Shown piece after piece: positions 36,501-48,752 of a stretch of DNA of 64,000 nt. Made by a program: the position numbers and the translations under genes. The stretch lies in NCBI GenBank assembly GCA_018398575.1, contig JAGTXZ010000002.1, forward strand, positions 932,501 through 996,500, given 5' to 3'. The notes under the pieces were generated by a model. The model saw only the letters and a list, made by a program, of their open reading frames with translations, made no database searches and was not told the origin of the DNA. Origin of the DNA: Ampelomyces quisqualis. Its lineage: Eukaryota; Ascomycota; Dothideomycetes; Pleosporales; Phaeosphaeriaceae. Every line of letters begins with the position of its first letter. Positions within the stretch are counted from its first letter, which is position 1.

Positions 36501-37666
36501 TGCTTTCTGCGCCTTCTCCTGCTCTGCTAACTAATTGGCTCTTAATACTATTATAACATCTACTAGCTAAGCAACTACACTAGTTAACTTAGCTGTGCTC
36601 TTTCTAAGCAACCTAACCTCCTTAGCTATTACTCTAACCTCTTTAGCTAGCTCCTCCCTCTAGTAATAAGCGCTAACTAATAAGTTAGCGTTGTTTATAT
36701 TAGCTACTTGTGCAGTGCCTACTTGTACAACAGCAGCTAACTAAAACGCTGCCTTCTTAACAGCAGCCTCTTGCTCTAACACTACCTTATTAGACTTATC
36801 TCTACCTAAGGCAGCAAACCTATAGTTAAGGGCCTTAGAAAGGCTATTATACTTCTAACCTGCATATAGAGAAACTAAGCAACACTTCTTATTTAAAAGT
36901 GTGTAATAAGCACACTTCTTAGACACGTCTAAATAGAATCTAAACTTAATATTAAAATAGCTACAGGCAAAAGCCCTTGCAGCCTACAGGTAAACAACCT
37001 AATAGGCTAGAAGATAAGCCTTAAGAGAGACAGGAATAGGTATTATGTGTATCTACTATACAGTTAGCTAGTAATTAAGAAAGGACAAGGCTTAGATAGC
37101 TTTAGGGTATACAAACGTAAGGGGGAGAGTGTAAAGAAGTAGTATACTAGAGGGCTAGCCTTGTATATATACTTAAAAAGCTTAAGGTAAAGTTAGGAAC
37201 GTTAAATAAGCTAGCGCGCTAATTAAAACAATAACAAACAGCTATATTACGTTATTCTAAAATAAACTTAAGGTAAATAAGAGTTTATAACAATTTAGAG
37301 AGGTATCCAAAATAACACTAATACAGACCTAATTAATAGGGACTATTAAATTTAAGAAGGGAGGTAATATAACAAGCACATACAAACACATGTTACATCT
37401 AATACCTTATAAAGGCTTAGTAATAGATTATGTAAGAAGCTAGTAGATTAGAACTAAAAGTGCTTTAACAGCGCTCTAACTTAGCTACTACGCCTACTAT
37501 AAATATAAGCCTATAGCATAGATAGAGGATAAGTTTCTCTTGTCCTTCTGTACAAGACCTATAGGTGTATAGCTAATCTAGAATCTCTAATACAACACGC
37601 ACTCCTATATGCCTCTAATACGTATCCAATTTAATTTTAATAGCTGTACCTACCTGCGTTGTTACA
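30570..37666 (+). mobile_element. Gypsy chromovirus copy 2, nested in the 5' LTR of copy 3
   Basis: LTRs at 30570-30868 and 37368-37666 (299 bp each), interior 6499 bp. Its duplication CCTCT is at 30565-30569 and 37667-37671, exactly inside the LTR of copy 3. It is in the same orientation and of the same family as copies 1 and 3, with gag-pol at about 31110-36240 and the antisense frame near 36350-37045. It must have inserted after copy 3. Confidence 0.88.
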
Positions 37667-37721
37667 CCTCTAATACGTATCTAATTTAATCCTAATAGCT
37701 GTACCTACCTGCGTTGTTACA
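37368..37721 (+). repeat. 3' LTR of copy 2 joined to the remaining 3' part of the copy 3 5' LTR
   Basis: 37368-37666 is a full LTR; after the CCTCT duplication the last 50 bp of a second LTR follow (to 37721), then the copy 3 primer-binding region TTACAAGAGAAACTTTGTCC. Confidence 0.85.
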
Positions 37722-37999
37722 TTACAAGAGAAACTTTGTCCTGCTAGTAATAGCATTTAGATAATATTACTATTTACTTTTAAAAAGATTGCGTTAAAAC
37801 GTCTAGAACCCTATCTAAATTAGATCTGTTTGCAACCTTAAATCTATTAAACACAGTTAAGATCTCTTAGATCTTCTAACAGCCAAAGCCTTTAGGTTTA
37901 GATCTTTCTATTAACACACAGTTAGGATTACTTTAGTAAAAGTTACGTTTAGCGCTATAATAGAAACTTAGAGACTATTAATAACTTAGGAGTATTAGA

Positions 38000-40900
38000 G
38001 GCAACGCTAATAACTCTCTTTAAAGAACTAACTCTAGGAGCCTTCTTCTAAGACAACTCTGTATTAACTGTAACAACCTAGCAACAGAGTACTAAAGTAA
38101 AAAAGACAGACACTAAAGAACCTTCTTAGCCTAGAGCTGCACTAAATCTAACCTCTGCTTAAATAGAGGTTAATTAATTACAATAAGATTTGAAACAGGC
38201 TCTAGCAGAAATTAATTCTCTTAAGAAAAGACTAACTCTGTTAGTAGGACTAGACAAGCCTCTACCTACTACTAAATTACCCTAGAATAATTCTGCACCC
38301 TGCTGTTTATCTAACAGCTCTACATCTAAGTACTTATATTGCTATAAGAGCTCTTGCTAACTTTAACAATCTAAGAAAACGCCTAATATAGACAATCTTA
38401 GTAATAGAAAAGATTCTACCTTCTACTAATAGCAGGCCTTAATCTAGGATTAACTTAAAATTAACTTAGATTACTATTAGACTAAAAGACAACGCATAGC
38501 CTTAGTATAGGGCTATACTACAGGATTAGCTAAGAGCTATCTTAAGCTATAATATTTATTAGATACTAATTAAGAGTAATTCTAGAACGCTAAGCAAATA
38601 GTTAAGCTACTTAAGTCCTATTTTATTACAGGTAATAAGGTAGCCAAAAGCTGTGCAGCGTTTAATTAATTGCAGATAACAAAGAAGAAAACGTTCCCCT
38701 TGTTTAAAGCTAGGTTTTTAAGTTCTATAGTTAAGAGACAAGTACCCTCTTTAGAGTAGTTTTACTACTTATAGACTAAGATTACGCTAGGGTTGCAAGC
38801 CCCTAACCTAGGATTTAGGCACTAATAGAAGAACTTATTTAATTAGATAGTAGAACACCTTACTGCATATAATATAGAGCAGAAGAATAACTCTACACTA
38901 AGTATAACACTAGCTGCTGCTAAGTTGCCAATTAGGTTGGCCCTATAACAGAATTTAGAGCCAAATTAGACTACTACTACTAACGCTCTAACAAATTCTG
39001 CGCTAGCCTATTAATCTATAACAGTGCGTCTTTCTACAAAAACCTCTAAGCTAAAATAACAAAAGACTTCTAGTAGTTGTTACAATTGCAGTAAGCTAAG
39101 ACACTACTTTAGTAACTGTATAAAGCCTTATGTGCGTTAGATTAAAGCTATAGAAGTAGATAAGTATAAAGATGCTTAAGAGCAACCTAATTAGAAGGTA
39201 TATTATACAGGAAATAGAAGCGCCTAAGAGAATACTCTTCCTTAGGCCTAAGCTATTATAATCTATTCTACCTTAACCTTTCCTATTTGTTTTGTAGTCT
39301 CTATTTCCTTATACCTACACTTTTTTACAACTAAGGCCTTAGCTTACGCCTTAATACTCTTGTTAACACTAGTGCTTAAGGTTTCTTATTTTTAAATTTA
39401 TAAATTGTTTTATCTGTTTTTAAAGCCTTGCAGCAACCTATCTAGAAGCTTCCCTTCTAGGTTTAGGTGCGCAGCTTTAAGGATTAGATTACTTCTTTAG
39501 TTACTTAATATATTTAACTACACTTAAATATTAATAGCTAAAAGATTTTGAACTGTCTATTTCTTATCTTTAATCTTAGGTCTTAGAATTATATACTTAG
39601 CCTCTAATAGTTAAGACAATTTAAGATTCAATTAGACACAAATAGGTTATAGTTTATTTAGCTATTTAAGTACCTCTATTTATATAATTCTTTACCCTCT
39701 ATTCTTACTATTCTACATTAAGCTATAGTGCTAGACACTATCTATCTTAATGTGCAACAACGCAACGCTCTATAGGAGAAAGAAGACTATTGTATCTAAA
39801 ACAGTCTTTACTGTTCCTCTTCTTCTATTTATTGTATTAAGGGATGCTTAAAGCTCCTATTAGCCTAAAAAATCTTAGAGATTCCTTATACCCTAACTAA
39901 GCAAACCTGCTTAGAGTCTAAATCCTCTCTAAGCACCTGCATAGCTCTTATTTCTGCTAATGTATTTTACTTTATTATAAAGAAGCCCTAGAACAAGTTT
40001 TTTATAACAAGCCTTTATAAGATTAACAGGATCCTTGCCTCTAAGGACAACGCAGACAATTAAAGCTAATTAGATAAGAGATTACTTGCCTGCTACTCTT
40101 AGTATTAGAATATATTTAGCAAGTTAGCAGCTAATTAATTACCTCTTTACTGTCTGTATAATTACAAGATTATCTTTAAAGAACTATTACTAAATGCGTT
40201 TAGTCTCCTGTATAAGCAGAATTAAGAGGAGCTTAAAGCTACTAAGGCCTACGTCTAAGAACACCTTTAGAAGAGTTTTATTAAGGCTAGCCAAAGCTCT
40301 TTTGCTTTACTTATTCTCTGTATACGCAAACTAAATAGAGATATACGCATCTGTATAGACTACTAGAAGATTAACGCCCTTACGCGCAAGGACGTCTATC
40401 TAATCTCTTGCATTAATAAGCTGCTATTACGTCTCTCTAAAGCTAAGATCTTTACTAAGTTTAATATCTAGGCTGCCTTTAACAAAATTTATATAGATTC
40501 TAACTCTAAAGAGTATACTACCTTTTAGACCTATTATAGTATATATAAGTGTAAGGTTCTCTCTTTTGGCTTATGCAATAGGCTAGCAACGTATTAGCGC
40601 TACATAAATAATATACTAATTAATTATCTTAATAATTTCTGCATTATATATCTTAATAACATCCTAATTTACTTAGAGAATATAAACTTACATTAGGAAC
40701 ACGTCTAAAAGGTCCTAGAGCGCCTACGTACTGCAGGACTCTAAGTAGACATTTAGAAGAGTAAATTCTATGTAACTTACACAAAGTATCTAAGTTACGT
40801 TTTAACAAACTAGGGCACTAAAGTTAACTCTAACAAGGTAGAAGCACTCTAAAACTAGGCTAAACCTACTATAGTTACTAGCGTTAAGTTATTTCTTAGT

Positions 40901-43100
40901 TTTGCTAGTTTCTATTAACAATTTATTAAGGATTTCTTCTATGTAGCTAAACTAATTATAAAACTTTAAAGTCTCTCTATACTATTTAAATAGACTATAG
41001 ACTGCTAACAGGCTTTTAATTAGATTAAAGCCTTACTCTTAGCTATTTCTACGCTATCTTATTTCTATCCTAAGTATAACACAAAGTTAGAAACTAACGC
41101 GTTAGATAGAGTAATAGCAGAAGTACTCTCCTAGAAGCACTCTAATAATAAGTAGTATTCTATAGCCTTCTACAGTTACGCTCTATCTAGAGCTAAGCTT
41201 AATTAGAAAATATATAATAAAGAACTTTTTACTATTCTAAAAGCGTTTAAGAAGTAGAGAGCTAAACTTACCTCTATACAAAGTTAAATCTAGGTGTATT
41301 TAGATTACTACTTCTTAGAATACTTTATAACTACTAAGGTTCTTAATGCACGTTAAGTATAATAGGCAGAGATTATTACCTCTTTTAATTTCTGTATTAA
41401 GTACACGCCTAGTAAGCTTAACAAGCAAGCTAATATCCTAAGCTAAAGGAAACAGAACGTTAGTAAGGTTAAGGCTGCCTAACAAGACAACAGATTCTGT
41501 ATACTTCTAGAACCTAAACGCCTAAACCCCTAGGTTAACTCTAAACTAGCTTAGAACTACGTCTGTAACTAGCTAGAGGTTAATGTTTTAGCTATTTTAG
41601 TCTAATCTATTAGTGCTCCTCTAAACCTTAACTTATTAGAACTAATTAAAGCTCTGTTAGTAGAGAATTACTGCTCCTTTAAGGAAGAACGCCTTACGCT
41701 ACTACAGCTGTATTGTATCTAAGAAGGACTACTGCTGTATTACTTACGCCTATGTGTACCTAAAGATTCTCCTTTATGCACCTAACTAATTAGAAAAGCT
41801 TATAATTAGGTATTTACTGCTTACCTAAGCGCTACAAAGATGTATTAGCTCCTAGCTTAGTAATACTACTAGAAAGGTATAGAGGCTACATATAAACGCT
41901 ATATACAAAACTGTGTTTCCTGTTAAAGATTCTATCTAAGACAGCTCTAATCCTAAGAGTTCCTCTATCTGTTACTAATTTCTAATAGGCCTATGCAGTA
42001 TTTGTGTATAGATTTTAAGACATTCCTAACTAATTAGTATAGCTATAATTAAATTATAGTTATTATTAATTGCCTATTAAAGCAAGCTATCTTTATCCTA
42101 TGTTATAAGACTATTAACGCCTAGGAAATAGCTTATTTGTTTATCTAATAGGTATACTAATTTGGCTACACGCCTAAAAGTATAGTGTCTAACTATAGCT
42201 CTTAGTTTATATCCTAATTCTAGTTTAAGTTCTACAAGATCCTAGGCGTACAAATTAAGCTTTCTACAGCCTACTATAAACAAACTAATAGACAAACTAA
42301 GATTATAAACAAGTATATTAATTAACAATTAAGGCTCTTTGTATTCTACTACTAGGACAACTAGAGTAACCTCTTACTAATAATTAATTAAGCTTAAGCT
42401 ACACTGCTGCACTCCGCAATTAGTATAGCACTATACTAGCTTCTGTTTAGATCTAAACTATAATAGAGCTAGAATTAGGCATTATTCTCTTTAAAACACA
42501 AAGATATAAATATTAAGGATGCCTTAAGCTTAGCTACTTGTATGTATAAAGCCTAGCGCACAGCTAAAGACAATATAAAGAAGGCGCAGCAACAAATAGC
42601 TGCTAAGGTAAACAAATATTATTAACCTATTAATTAGGCAGTAAGTAACAAGGTTTACCTCTTAACCTAAAACCTATCTGTTACCTGCTTAAGTTGCAAA
42701 CTCGCTAAATTGTAAGAAGGCCTCTTTAAAGTTCTAAAATAAGTTAGCTATTTATTTTAACTAAAGCTACCTAAAGGATCTAAGATCTATAATGTGTTTG
42801 CTCTAAATGTCTTCTACAAGGACCCTAACAACTCTCTAGCTAGTTAGCTAAGCCTAAACCTATCTAGCATCTTAATTTAAGGCGTTAAAGAATAGGAAGT
42901 TAAAGAGATCTTAGCTAGCAAGCTATACTACTCTATCTTAAAGTATTGTGTAAAATAGGTAGGCTATAATCCTAACTCTACCTAGTATAATGCCTTAAAC
43001 TTTATAGGCGCTCTATATATATTGCAAGCGTTCTATAAACGCTATCTAAAACAGCTAAGACTTCTATAAGCGTTAGCTAAATAGATTACAGCATAGAAAA
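38000..43100 (+). pseudogene. gag-pol with chromodomain of Gypsy copy 3, multiple stops
   Basis: Same domain order as copy 1, with degraded zinc knuckle near 39080, RT near 40560-40680, integrase near 41900-42300 and chromodomain near 42900-43090. Stops are mostly TAG/TAA at CpA-derived positions. Confidence 0.75.
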
Positions 43101-44816
43101 AAGAAGTTAAAGATCTTATAGTATTATAAGACAATTATATTAGGGAAATTAAACTTAATATTGTAACTACTACACTAGTAAGTAACAGCTATTAATAATA
43201 AAAGTCTTACTCTTCTATTAGATCTAATAGCAGACTATTATTGCTACTAGTAAAACGTTTTTAATTGTCTAAATCCCTAGGTGCAGATATTAACGCACTA
43301 CCTAGTAGTCTTCTATTCTAGCCCTGCTTACTGCAAGTACTAGCCTCTTGCGCTACCTTCTGCACCTCCTCCTACTCTACTAACTAATTGGCTCTTAATA
43401 CTATTATAATATCTACTAGCTAAGTAACTACACTAGTTAACCCTGCTATACTCCTTCTAAGCGACCTAACCTCTTTAGCTATTACCCTAACCTTCTTAGC
43501 CAGCCTCTCTCTTTAGTAATAAGCGCTAACTAATAAGTTAGCGTTATTTATATTAGCTACCTATATAGTGCTTACTTGCATAACAGTAGCTAACTAAAAC
43601 GCTACCTTCTTAACAGTAGCCTTCTACTCTAACACTACCTTATTAGACTTGTTTTTACCTAAGGCAGCAAACCTGTAGTTAAGAGCTCTAAAGAGGCTAT
43701 TATACTCTTAGCCTGTATATAGAGGAACTAGGTAATACTTCTTATTTAAAAGTGTGCAATAAGCACACTTCTTAGACACATCTAAATAGAATCTAAACTT
43801 AATATTAAAATAGCTGCAGGTAAAAGCCCTTGCAGCCTGCAGGCAAATAACCTAATAGGCTAAAGAATAAGCTCTAGAAGGGACAGGAATAGGCATTATA
43901 TATATCTACTATATAGTTAGCTAGTAATTAAGAAAGGATAAGGCTTAGATAGCTTTAGGTATATAAACGTAAGAGGGAGAGTGTAAAGAAGTAGTATACT
44001 AAAGGGCTAGCCTTATATATATGCTTAAAAAGCTTAAGGTAAAGTTAGGAATATTAAACGCGCTAGCGCGCTAATTAAAACAATAATAAACAGCTATATT
44101 ATGTTATTCTAAAATAAACTTAAGGTAAATAAGAGTTTATAACAATTTAGAGATGTATCTAAAACAACACTAATACAGACCTAATTGATAGAGACTATTA
44201 ATTTTAAGAAGAGAGGTAATGTAACAAGCACATATAAATACATATTATATCTAATACCTTATAAAGGCTTAGTAACAGATTATGTAGAAAGCTAGTAGAT
44301 TAAAACTAAAAGCGCTTTAACAGCGCTCTAACTTAGCTACTACGCCTACTATAAATATAAGCCTATAGTATAGATAGAGGACAAGTTTCTCTTGTCCTTC
44401 TATACAAGACCTATAGGTATATAGCTAATCTAGAATCTCTGATACAACACGCACTCCTATATGCCTCTAATACGTATCTAATTTAATCTTAATAGCTGTA
44501 CCTACCTGCGTTGTTATAATATGCATCTTTTATAATATTATTTAGCTTTTTTAGAGAAATAAACTTGTTACTTAGGGCAAAGGTTAGATTAAACTTACGC
44601 TTAAGCTTAGAGTAACTAACAATAAATAGGTTAAATAGAGTAAACGCTTAGTTAAAGTAATAGAAGTTGTTTAGAGCAATAGAGATAATAGTAGCTATAA
44701 TAGAAAGACTAAATTATTTTGCAAACACGTTTAAAAAGTGTTCTAGTAGGCTAACTATAACTACTATAGATCTAACTTGAAAATTTTCTCTAAAGAGCGT
44801 CTATACTACTTTGGGT

Positions 44817-44866
44817 ATTCTGAAGTCTACTGAGGCACATCCTATGGTCAGTTGACATGCCACCAC
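44817..44866 (-). repeat. right terminal inverted repeat of the 34.4-kb insertion
   Basis: Reverse complement of the left repeat at 10470-10519 with 8 mismatches in 50 and no gap. Composition changes back to normal here. Confidence 0.7.
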
Positions 44867-44875
44867 GCCAAGAGT
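44867..44875. repeat. 9-bp target-site duplication, right copy
   Basis: GCCAAGAGT, identical to 10461-10469. Confidence 0.7.
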
Positions 44876-45073
44876 TGCTAGAAGCCTTTAATTAACTAGC
44901 GTGCCAAAATAGGCTAGATCGACGCTACACCCCACACGTCACTTTCGCGCTGCCTCTCCTACAGTACAGCCCTGACCTCGGAAGATGGCTTCAGATGCTG
45001 TTACGACTCATGAACTACTTCACGCATTGATGCCCAATGAACCGATCGTGGAAGGTAAATCACGAGACCTGTT

Positions 45074-46350
45074 TCATTGCTGTTCACGAATGAATAGTGA
45101 AGCTACACCATGTCCGGTACTGGCACACATGCTTACAATACCCATCTCTTTATCCTGTCTCCGGAGCTCACCAAACAGGGTCGCCGTCTGACGAGCACCA
45201 GTGGCGCCGGTTGGGTGACCTAGAGCGATCGCGCCTCCATTCGGATTCACCTTCTCTTCGTCCAAGCCTAATTCGCGTATGCACGCGATCGTCTGACTGG
45301 CAAATGCTTCATTTAACTCAATGACATCGATGTCTTTGAGCTCAACACCAGCATACTTCAGCAGCGCAGGTATTGCGTAAACTGGGCCGATACCCATCTC
45401 ATCAGGTGCGCAGCCTTTGACCTGTGTGCCGACAAAGCGACCAAGAGGCTTGAGGCCGCGTCCTTCCGCCCACGATCGACGGGCGAGAATAGTCGAGGAT
45501 GCACCGTCAGAGATCTGGCTCGAGTTGCCTGCGGTGCTCTTTCCATTCTCTCCAAACACAGGCTTCAGTGTTGACAATTTTTCGAAAGACAAGCCATGTC
45601 TGATTCCGTCATCCTTTGTGACTTCAAAGTCATGAAGCTGGCCTGTCGCTTCGTCCATTCTCTGTACTGTTACTGGGGCGATTTCCCAGTCGAAGCGACC
45701 CTCTTTCTGTGCACGACTTGCACGACCGTGGCTACGGACAGCGTATTCATCCTGGCTTGTCCGATCAACCTTGTATCTCTCTGCCACATTTTCCGACGTG
45801 ATGCCCATGGGCATGAGACAATCGCGTGCGTCCTTGTTGGTAGATCCTAAAAGAGTCGGCGATACGTCTGTTGGGACTCCACGAGAGCCATAATTCCGCG
45901 ACATGCTCTCCACTCCTCCGGCGAGCCCCACGTCGATTTGGCCGACCATGATAGAATGGGAGAGGTGGGTGATCGCCTGTAGACTGCTCGAACACTGGCG
46001 ATTGATGGTATGGAATGTCGTCGAATTTGGAAACCCGGCATGGTTGAGCGCCATGCGGCCTGTCTTTGCAAAGCCCAATTCTGCCAGTACATTTCCAATC
46101 AGGGCATCGTTCACGTCTCCCGGTGCAATATGTGCTCGCTGTACAGCAACTTTCATAACCTGCTCCCATTAGCTCGATGGCAAATCCAGCTTTGAGCTCG
46201 TCTTGCAGGCATCAATATGTCCTCAGGGTGTGCATCTTTGTAGCCGCCCTTGAAACTCCGATTAATGGGTGATCGTACAGCCGACAGTAGGACGACATCA
46301 TTGGGGCTCTTATGTAACACATTGCGTGCAACCTTGTTGATGGCTGCCAT
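45074..46350 (-). CDS. 3-ketoacyl-CoA / 3-oxoadipyl-CoA thiolase
   Basis: Two exons, 46350-46207 and 46159-45074, give 409 residues. Thiolases split 3-oxoacyl-CoA with CoA to acetyl-CoA and a shortened acyl-CoA; with 3-oxoadipyl-CoA the products are succinyl-CoA and acetyl-CoA. Visible marks are the nucleophile Cys in NRQCSSSLQAI, VESMSRN, LNEAFASQ, GGAIALGHPTGATGARQ with the catalytic His, and the second Cys in SMCASTGHG. The intron (46160-46206) begins with GC rather than GT (CCT|GCAAGA ... GAGCAG|GTT) and is needed to join DILMP to VMKVAVQRAHI. There is no C-terminal SKL-type signal. It is divergent from the maleylacetate reductase gene with 266 bp between starts, which fits consecutive use of 3-oxoadipate. 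Confidence 0.88.
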
Positions 46351-46616
46351 TATAGATGCGAATGCTTTGATTTATTGCTTGGGACACCTTCGGAAGGACC
46401 GTCTCAAACATTCTTGAAGGCAGTATGCAGGAACTGCCGTTTCGCAGTCGAGGTCTAGGGTGGCGGGGCCTTGTACCTCCGTGTGGGGCGAGGCCGGATC
46501 TACCCCTCGCTGGCGGGCTGTTCTGCGTAGCAACGCGCAGCACTCTATGTCCGGAAACTTGACGCGATTCTGTTACAAATTTGGTCGACGCAACCATAGT
46601 AAAATTTCGTTCGACC
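46351..46616. promoter_or_regulatory. bidirectional promoter, thiolase / maleylacetate reductase
   Basis: 266 bp between divergent start codons. GCGGGG at 46463-46468 and GTGGGG at 46483-46488, 20 bp apart, both fit SYGGRG (CreA type). Confidence 0.55.
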
Positions 46617-48075
46617 ATGGCACTACCAAACAAATACCAGAATGGAAGCGTTGACTCTGCCGTGAAAGGCGTGTATAGAGCCTCGCCAGTCAAGCTCATG
46701 ATCTATGGGAACGGTCAGTACCTGAAAGCTATGAGATTATGGAAACTGAAAGACACGCGTAGGGACGAGTAGCCAGCTATCAGACATTATTGTAGAGCTC
46801 GGAGGAACAAGAGGTTTCATCATAACTGGGCGCTCGCTTTACGAGAGAACACCGGTTATAAAAGACATCGAAAAATCACTCGGGGCTGCACATGGTGGTA
46901 CATTTAGCAAAATTGGACAGCATGCGTGAGCGATGTCACTTCAGCGAGAAAGGTCGCGTCTGACGTATTGTTAGGCCCATTGAAGATGTTCGCGAAGCCA
47001 CAGCACTCATGTCAAAGTCTGGCTGCGACGTCCTAATCTCGATAGGAGGCGGTTCTCCAATTGACTCAGCAAAAGCGATCGCATACAATATCCATCAGGA
47101 AACTGGCAAGTGGATACCGAGTATTGCTGTACCGACCACGTTGAGTGTCGCCGAAACAACGCAGAACGCAGGTTTTACTACGGAAGAGAAGCACAAGATT
47201 GCTGTGAGCGACCCTGAACTGGTGCCAAAGGGTAGGTCTCCGTCTAATGCCAATGTATGAAGAAATGCTCACAACTGCAGCTGTTGTATATGACGGCAGA
47301 CTCGCAGTATACACACCACTGAATCTCTGGACCAGTACGGGGGTATGTTTCCCCTGTCAACCAAGACAAGTGTATGAAGCCGAGGCCCTAATGACTACTA
47401 GATACGGTCTCTTGACCACGCAGTCGAGCTGATGTATCACCCTCTCGCTTCCGAGATTCCAACGAAGCGCATGTGCCTCGAGGCTATTAAAGACCTTTTC
47501 ACATACCTGCCACAGTCGAAAGCAAATCCACAAGACGTCGAAGTACGCACTAAGCTCTTTCTTGCGTGCTACTCATCTCTCTTTCCCTTCCTTTACACTG
47601 GTGGCGTAGGTTTAAGTCACAGTATCGGCCACGCCATCGGGGCCACATATAGCATTCCGCACGGTATCACGAGTTGCCTGAGCCTGGCACCAGTCGTACA
47701 TTTCAAAGCGAGCAATTCGGAAGAAGCAAAGCAGATTGCGCGGATCATTCCCTACATCGGGAAAAAGAGCACAGGTAGCGACGAAAAAGATTCGCATATC
47801 GTTGCAGACTCGATTGCCGAGCTGGTGGAAACCCTTGGACATAAGACCACTCTTACAGCTGTACGTGGGCCGAGATCAAATTTCGCGATGCAGGCTGATA
47901 TGTTCGTAGTACGACGTACCCACCGGGGATGCCGAACAAGAGGCTATCGCATCTCGCGCTCTACATAGCAAAGATCACAAGGACTTTGCAGCCCGTAAGT
48001 CTCTACCCGATTGCGATTCGTCCACCTTTCTAACGCAATTGTGCAGTCAAGCAAATCGTCCATGACCTGTACTAG
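46617..48075 (+). CDS. maleylacetate reductase-like iron-containing alcohol dehydrogenase
   Basis: Seven exons (46617-46713, 46763-46925, 46975-47231, 47281-47342, 47402-47860, 47910-47994, 48047-48075) encode 383 residues. Maleylacetate reductase converts maleylacetate to 3-oxoadipate with NAD(P)H and belongs to the Fe-ADH fold. Seen are the nucleotide-binding LISIGGGSPIDSAKAIAY, AVPTTLSVAETTQNAGFT, the metal-ligand region DHAVELMYHP and GLSHSIGHAIGATYSIPHGI, and a normal end (ALHSKDHKDFAALKQIVHDLY). The borders of the first intron are the least certain: I use donor GTCAGT and acceptor CGTAG. All introns are 49-59 nt and no lesion is seen. It is the key evidence that this cluster reaches 3-oxoadipate. 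Confidence 0.85.
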
Positions 48076-48752
48076 ACTTGCTCTTTCTCCAATGCATCAT
48101 CGATTGATGTGGTGAAAGCCTTGGTGTCTGAGCAAATGAATTTAATATCCTCAACTACAATAGTCATATGTTCATGCTCGTAAACATGGTCGTTGCAGCA
48201 CTCAACACCCAATCACGTGAGGTCGTCAAGAGGTACTTGATCATGGAAAATATTTCCGCGCGTTTACTGGATACTCTCATCCACAGCCTGTGCGCACCAA
48301 TCACAAAAGGACATGGTCCGTTTTCCGATCCCTGGCCGGGTGGCCGGGTAATCCATCATCCACATCTCATCCGCGGTGGTTGGGGAGTCTTTTCCGAATC
48401 CAGCTGCTCCACCGGCACCAGCCGGCAGTCGTGCTCGGGGGTCCCAAAGTGTGCTAGCCACGACGCGAGGCGCCCGCATCTTTCTAGGTAGTGTGGGGAG
48501 GTCGCTGCGAGCACTTGGAGAAGCTGTACGCACAATAACACCGTAATTCCGGAAATTCGAGGGTCGAACACTTGCGAGAAGCTGTTTTCCAATTTGTTCA
48601 AGCTTCTGTTTCTTTTTTCATTCACTCCACGCCCCTGCCAAGGACTTGGTGCAGTGTCAACCACTTAAATCCTCAACCAATTTATGACTGTTAGAGTCAA
48701 AGTGTAATACTTTTTGTACAATTTGCTCTACACGATATCCACGACGTTCACG
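48076..48752. other. intergenic between maleylacetate reductase and CoA-transferase
   Basis: No gene supported. An ORF at 48168-48491 (+) shows no recognisable family. The region must hold the 3' end of the reductase gene and the promoter of the CoA-transferase gene. Confidence 0.4.

Larger units (their letters stand above)
30321..44518 (+). mobile_element. Gypsy chromovirus copy 3, interrupted by copy 2
   Basis: The 5' LTR is 30321-30569 plus 37672-37721 (249 + 50 = 299 bp), split by copy 2; the interior is 37722-44219 and the 3' LTR 44220-44518. The target duplication ATATG is found at 30316-30320 and 44519-44523, proving the outer boundaries. Sequence is colinear with copy 1 (zinc knuckle, RT, integrase, chromodomain, antisense frame) but with more C-to-T and G-to-A changes; the first LTR begins TATAAC instead of TGTAAC. 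Confidence 0.85.
10470..44866. mobile_element. 34.4-kb TIR-bounded, RIP-degraded composite transposon insertion
   Basis: The block is bounded by ~50-bp terminal inverted repeats and flanked by the 9-bp direct repeat GCCAAGAGT, so I read it as one DNA-transposon insertion that later accumulated a hAT-like transposase region (or carries it as its own) and three Gypsy elements. Base composition changes abruptly at both ends. The interior is full of TA dinucleotides and TAG/TAA stops where related proteins have Gln or Trp, the footprint of RIP at CpA. No intact gene is left inside. Removing the insertion would bring the cycloisomerase start and the thiolase 3' end to within about 360 bp of each other. 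Confidence 0.7.
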
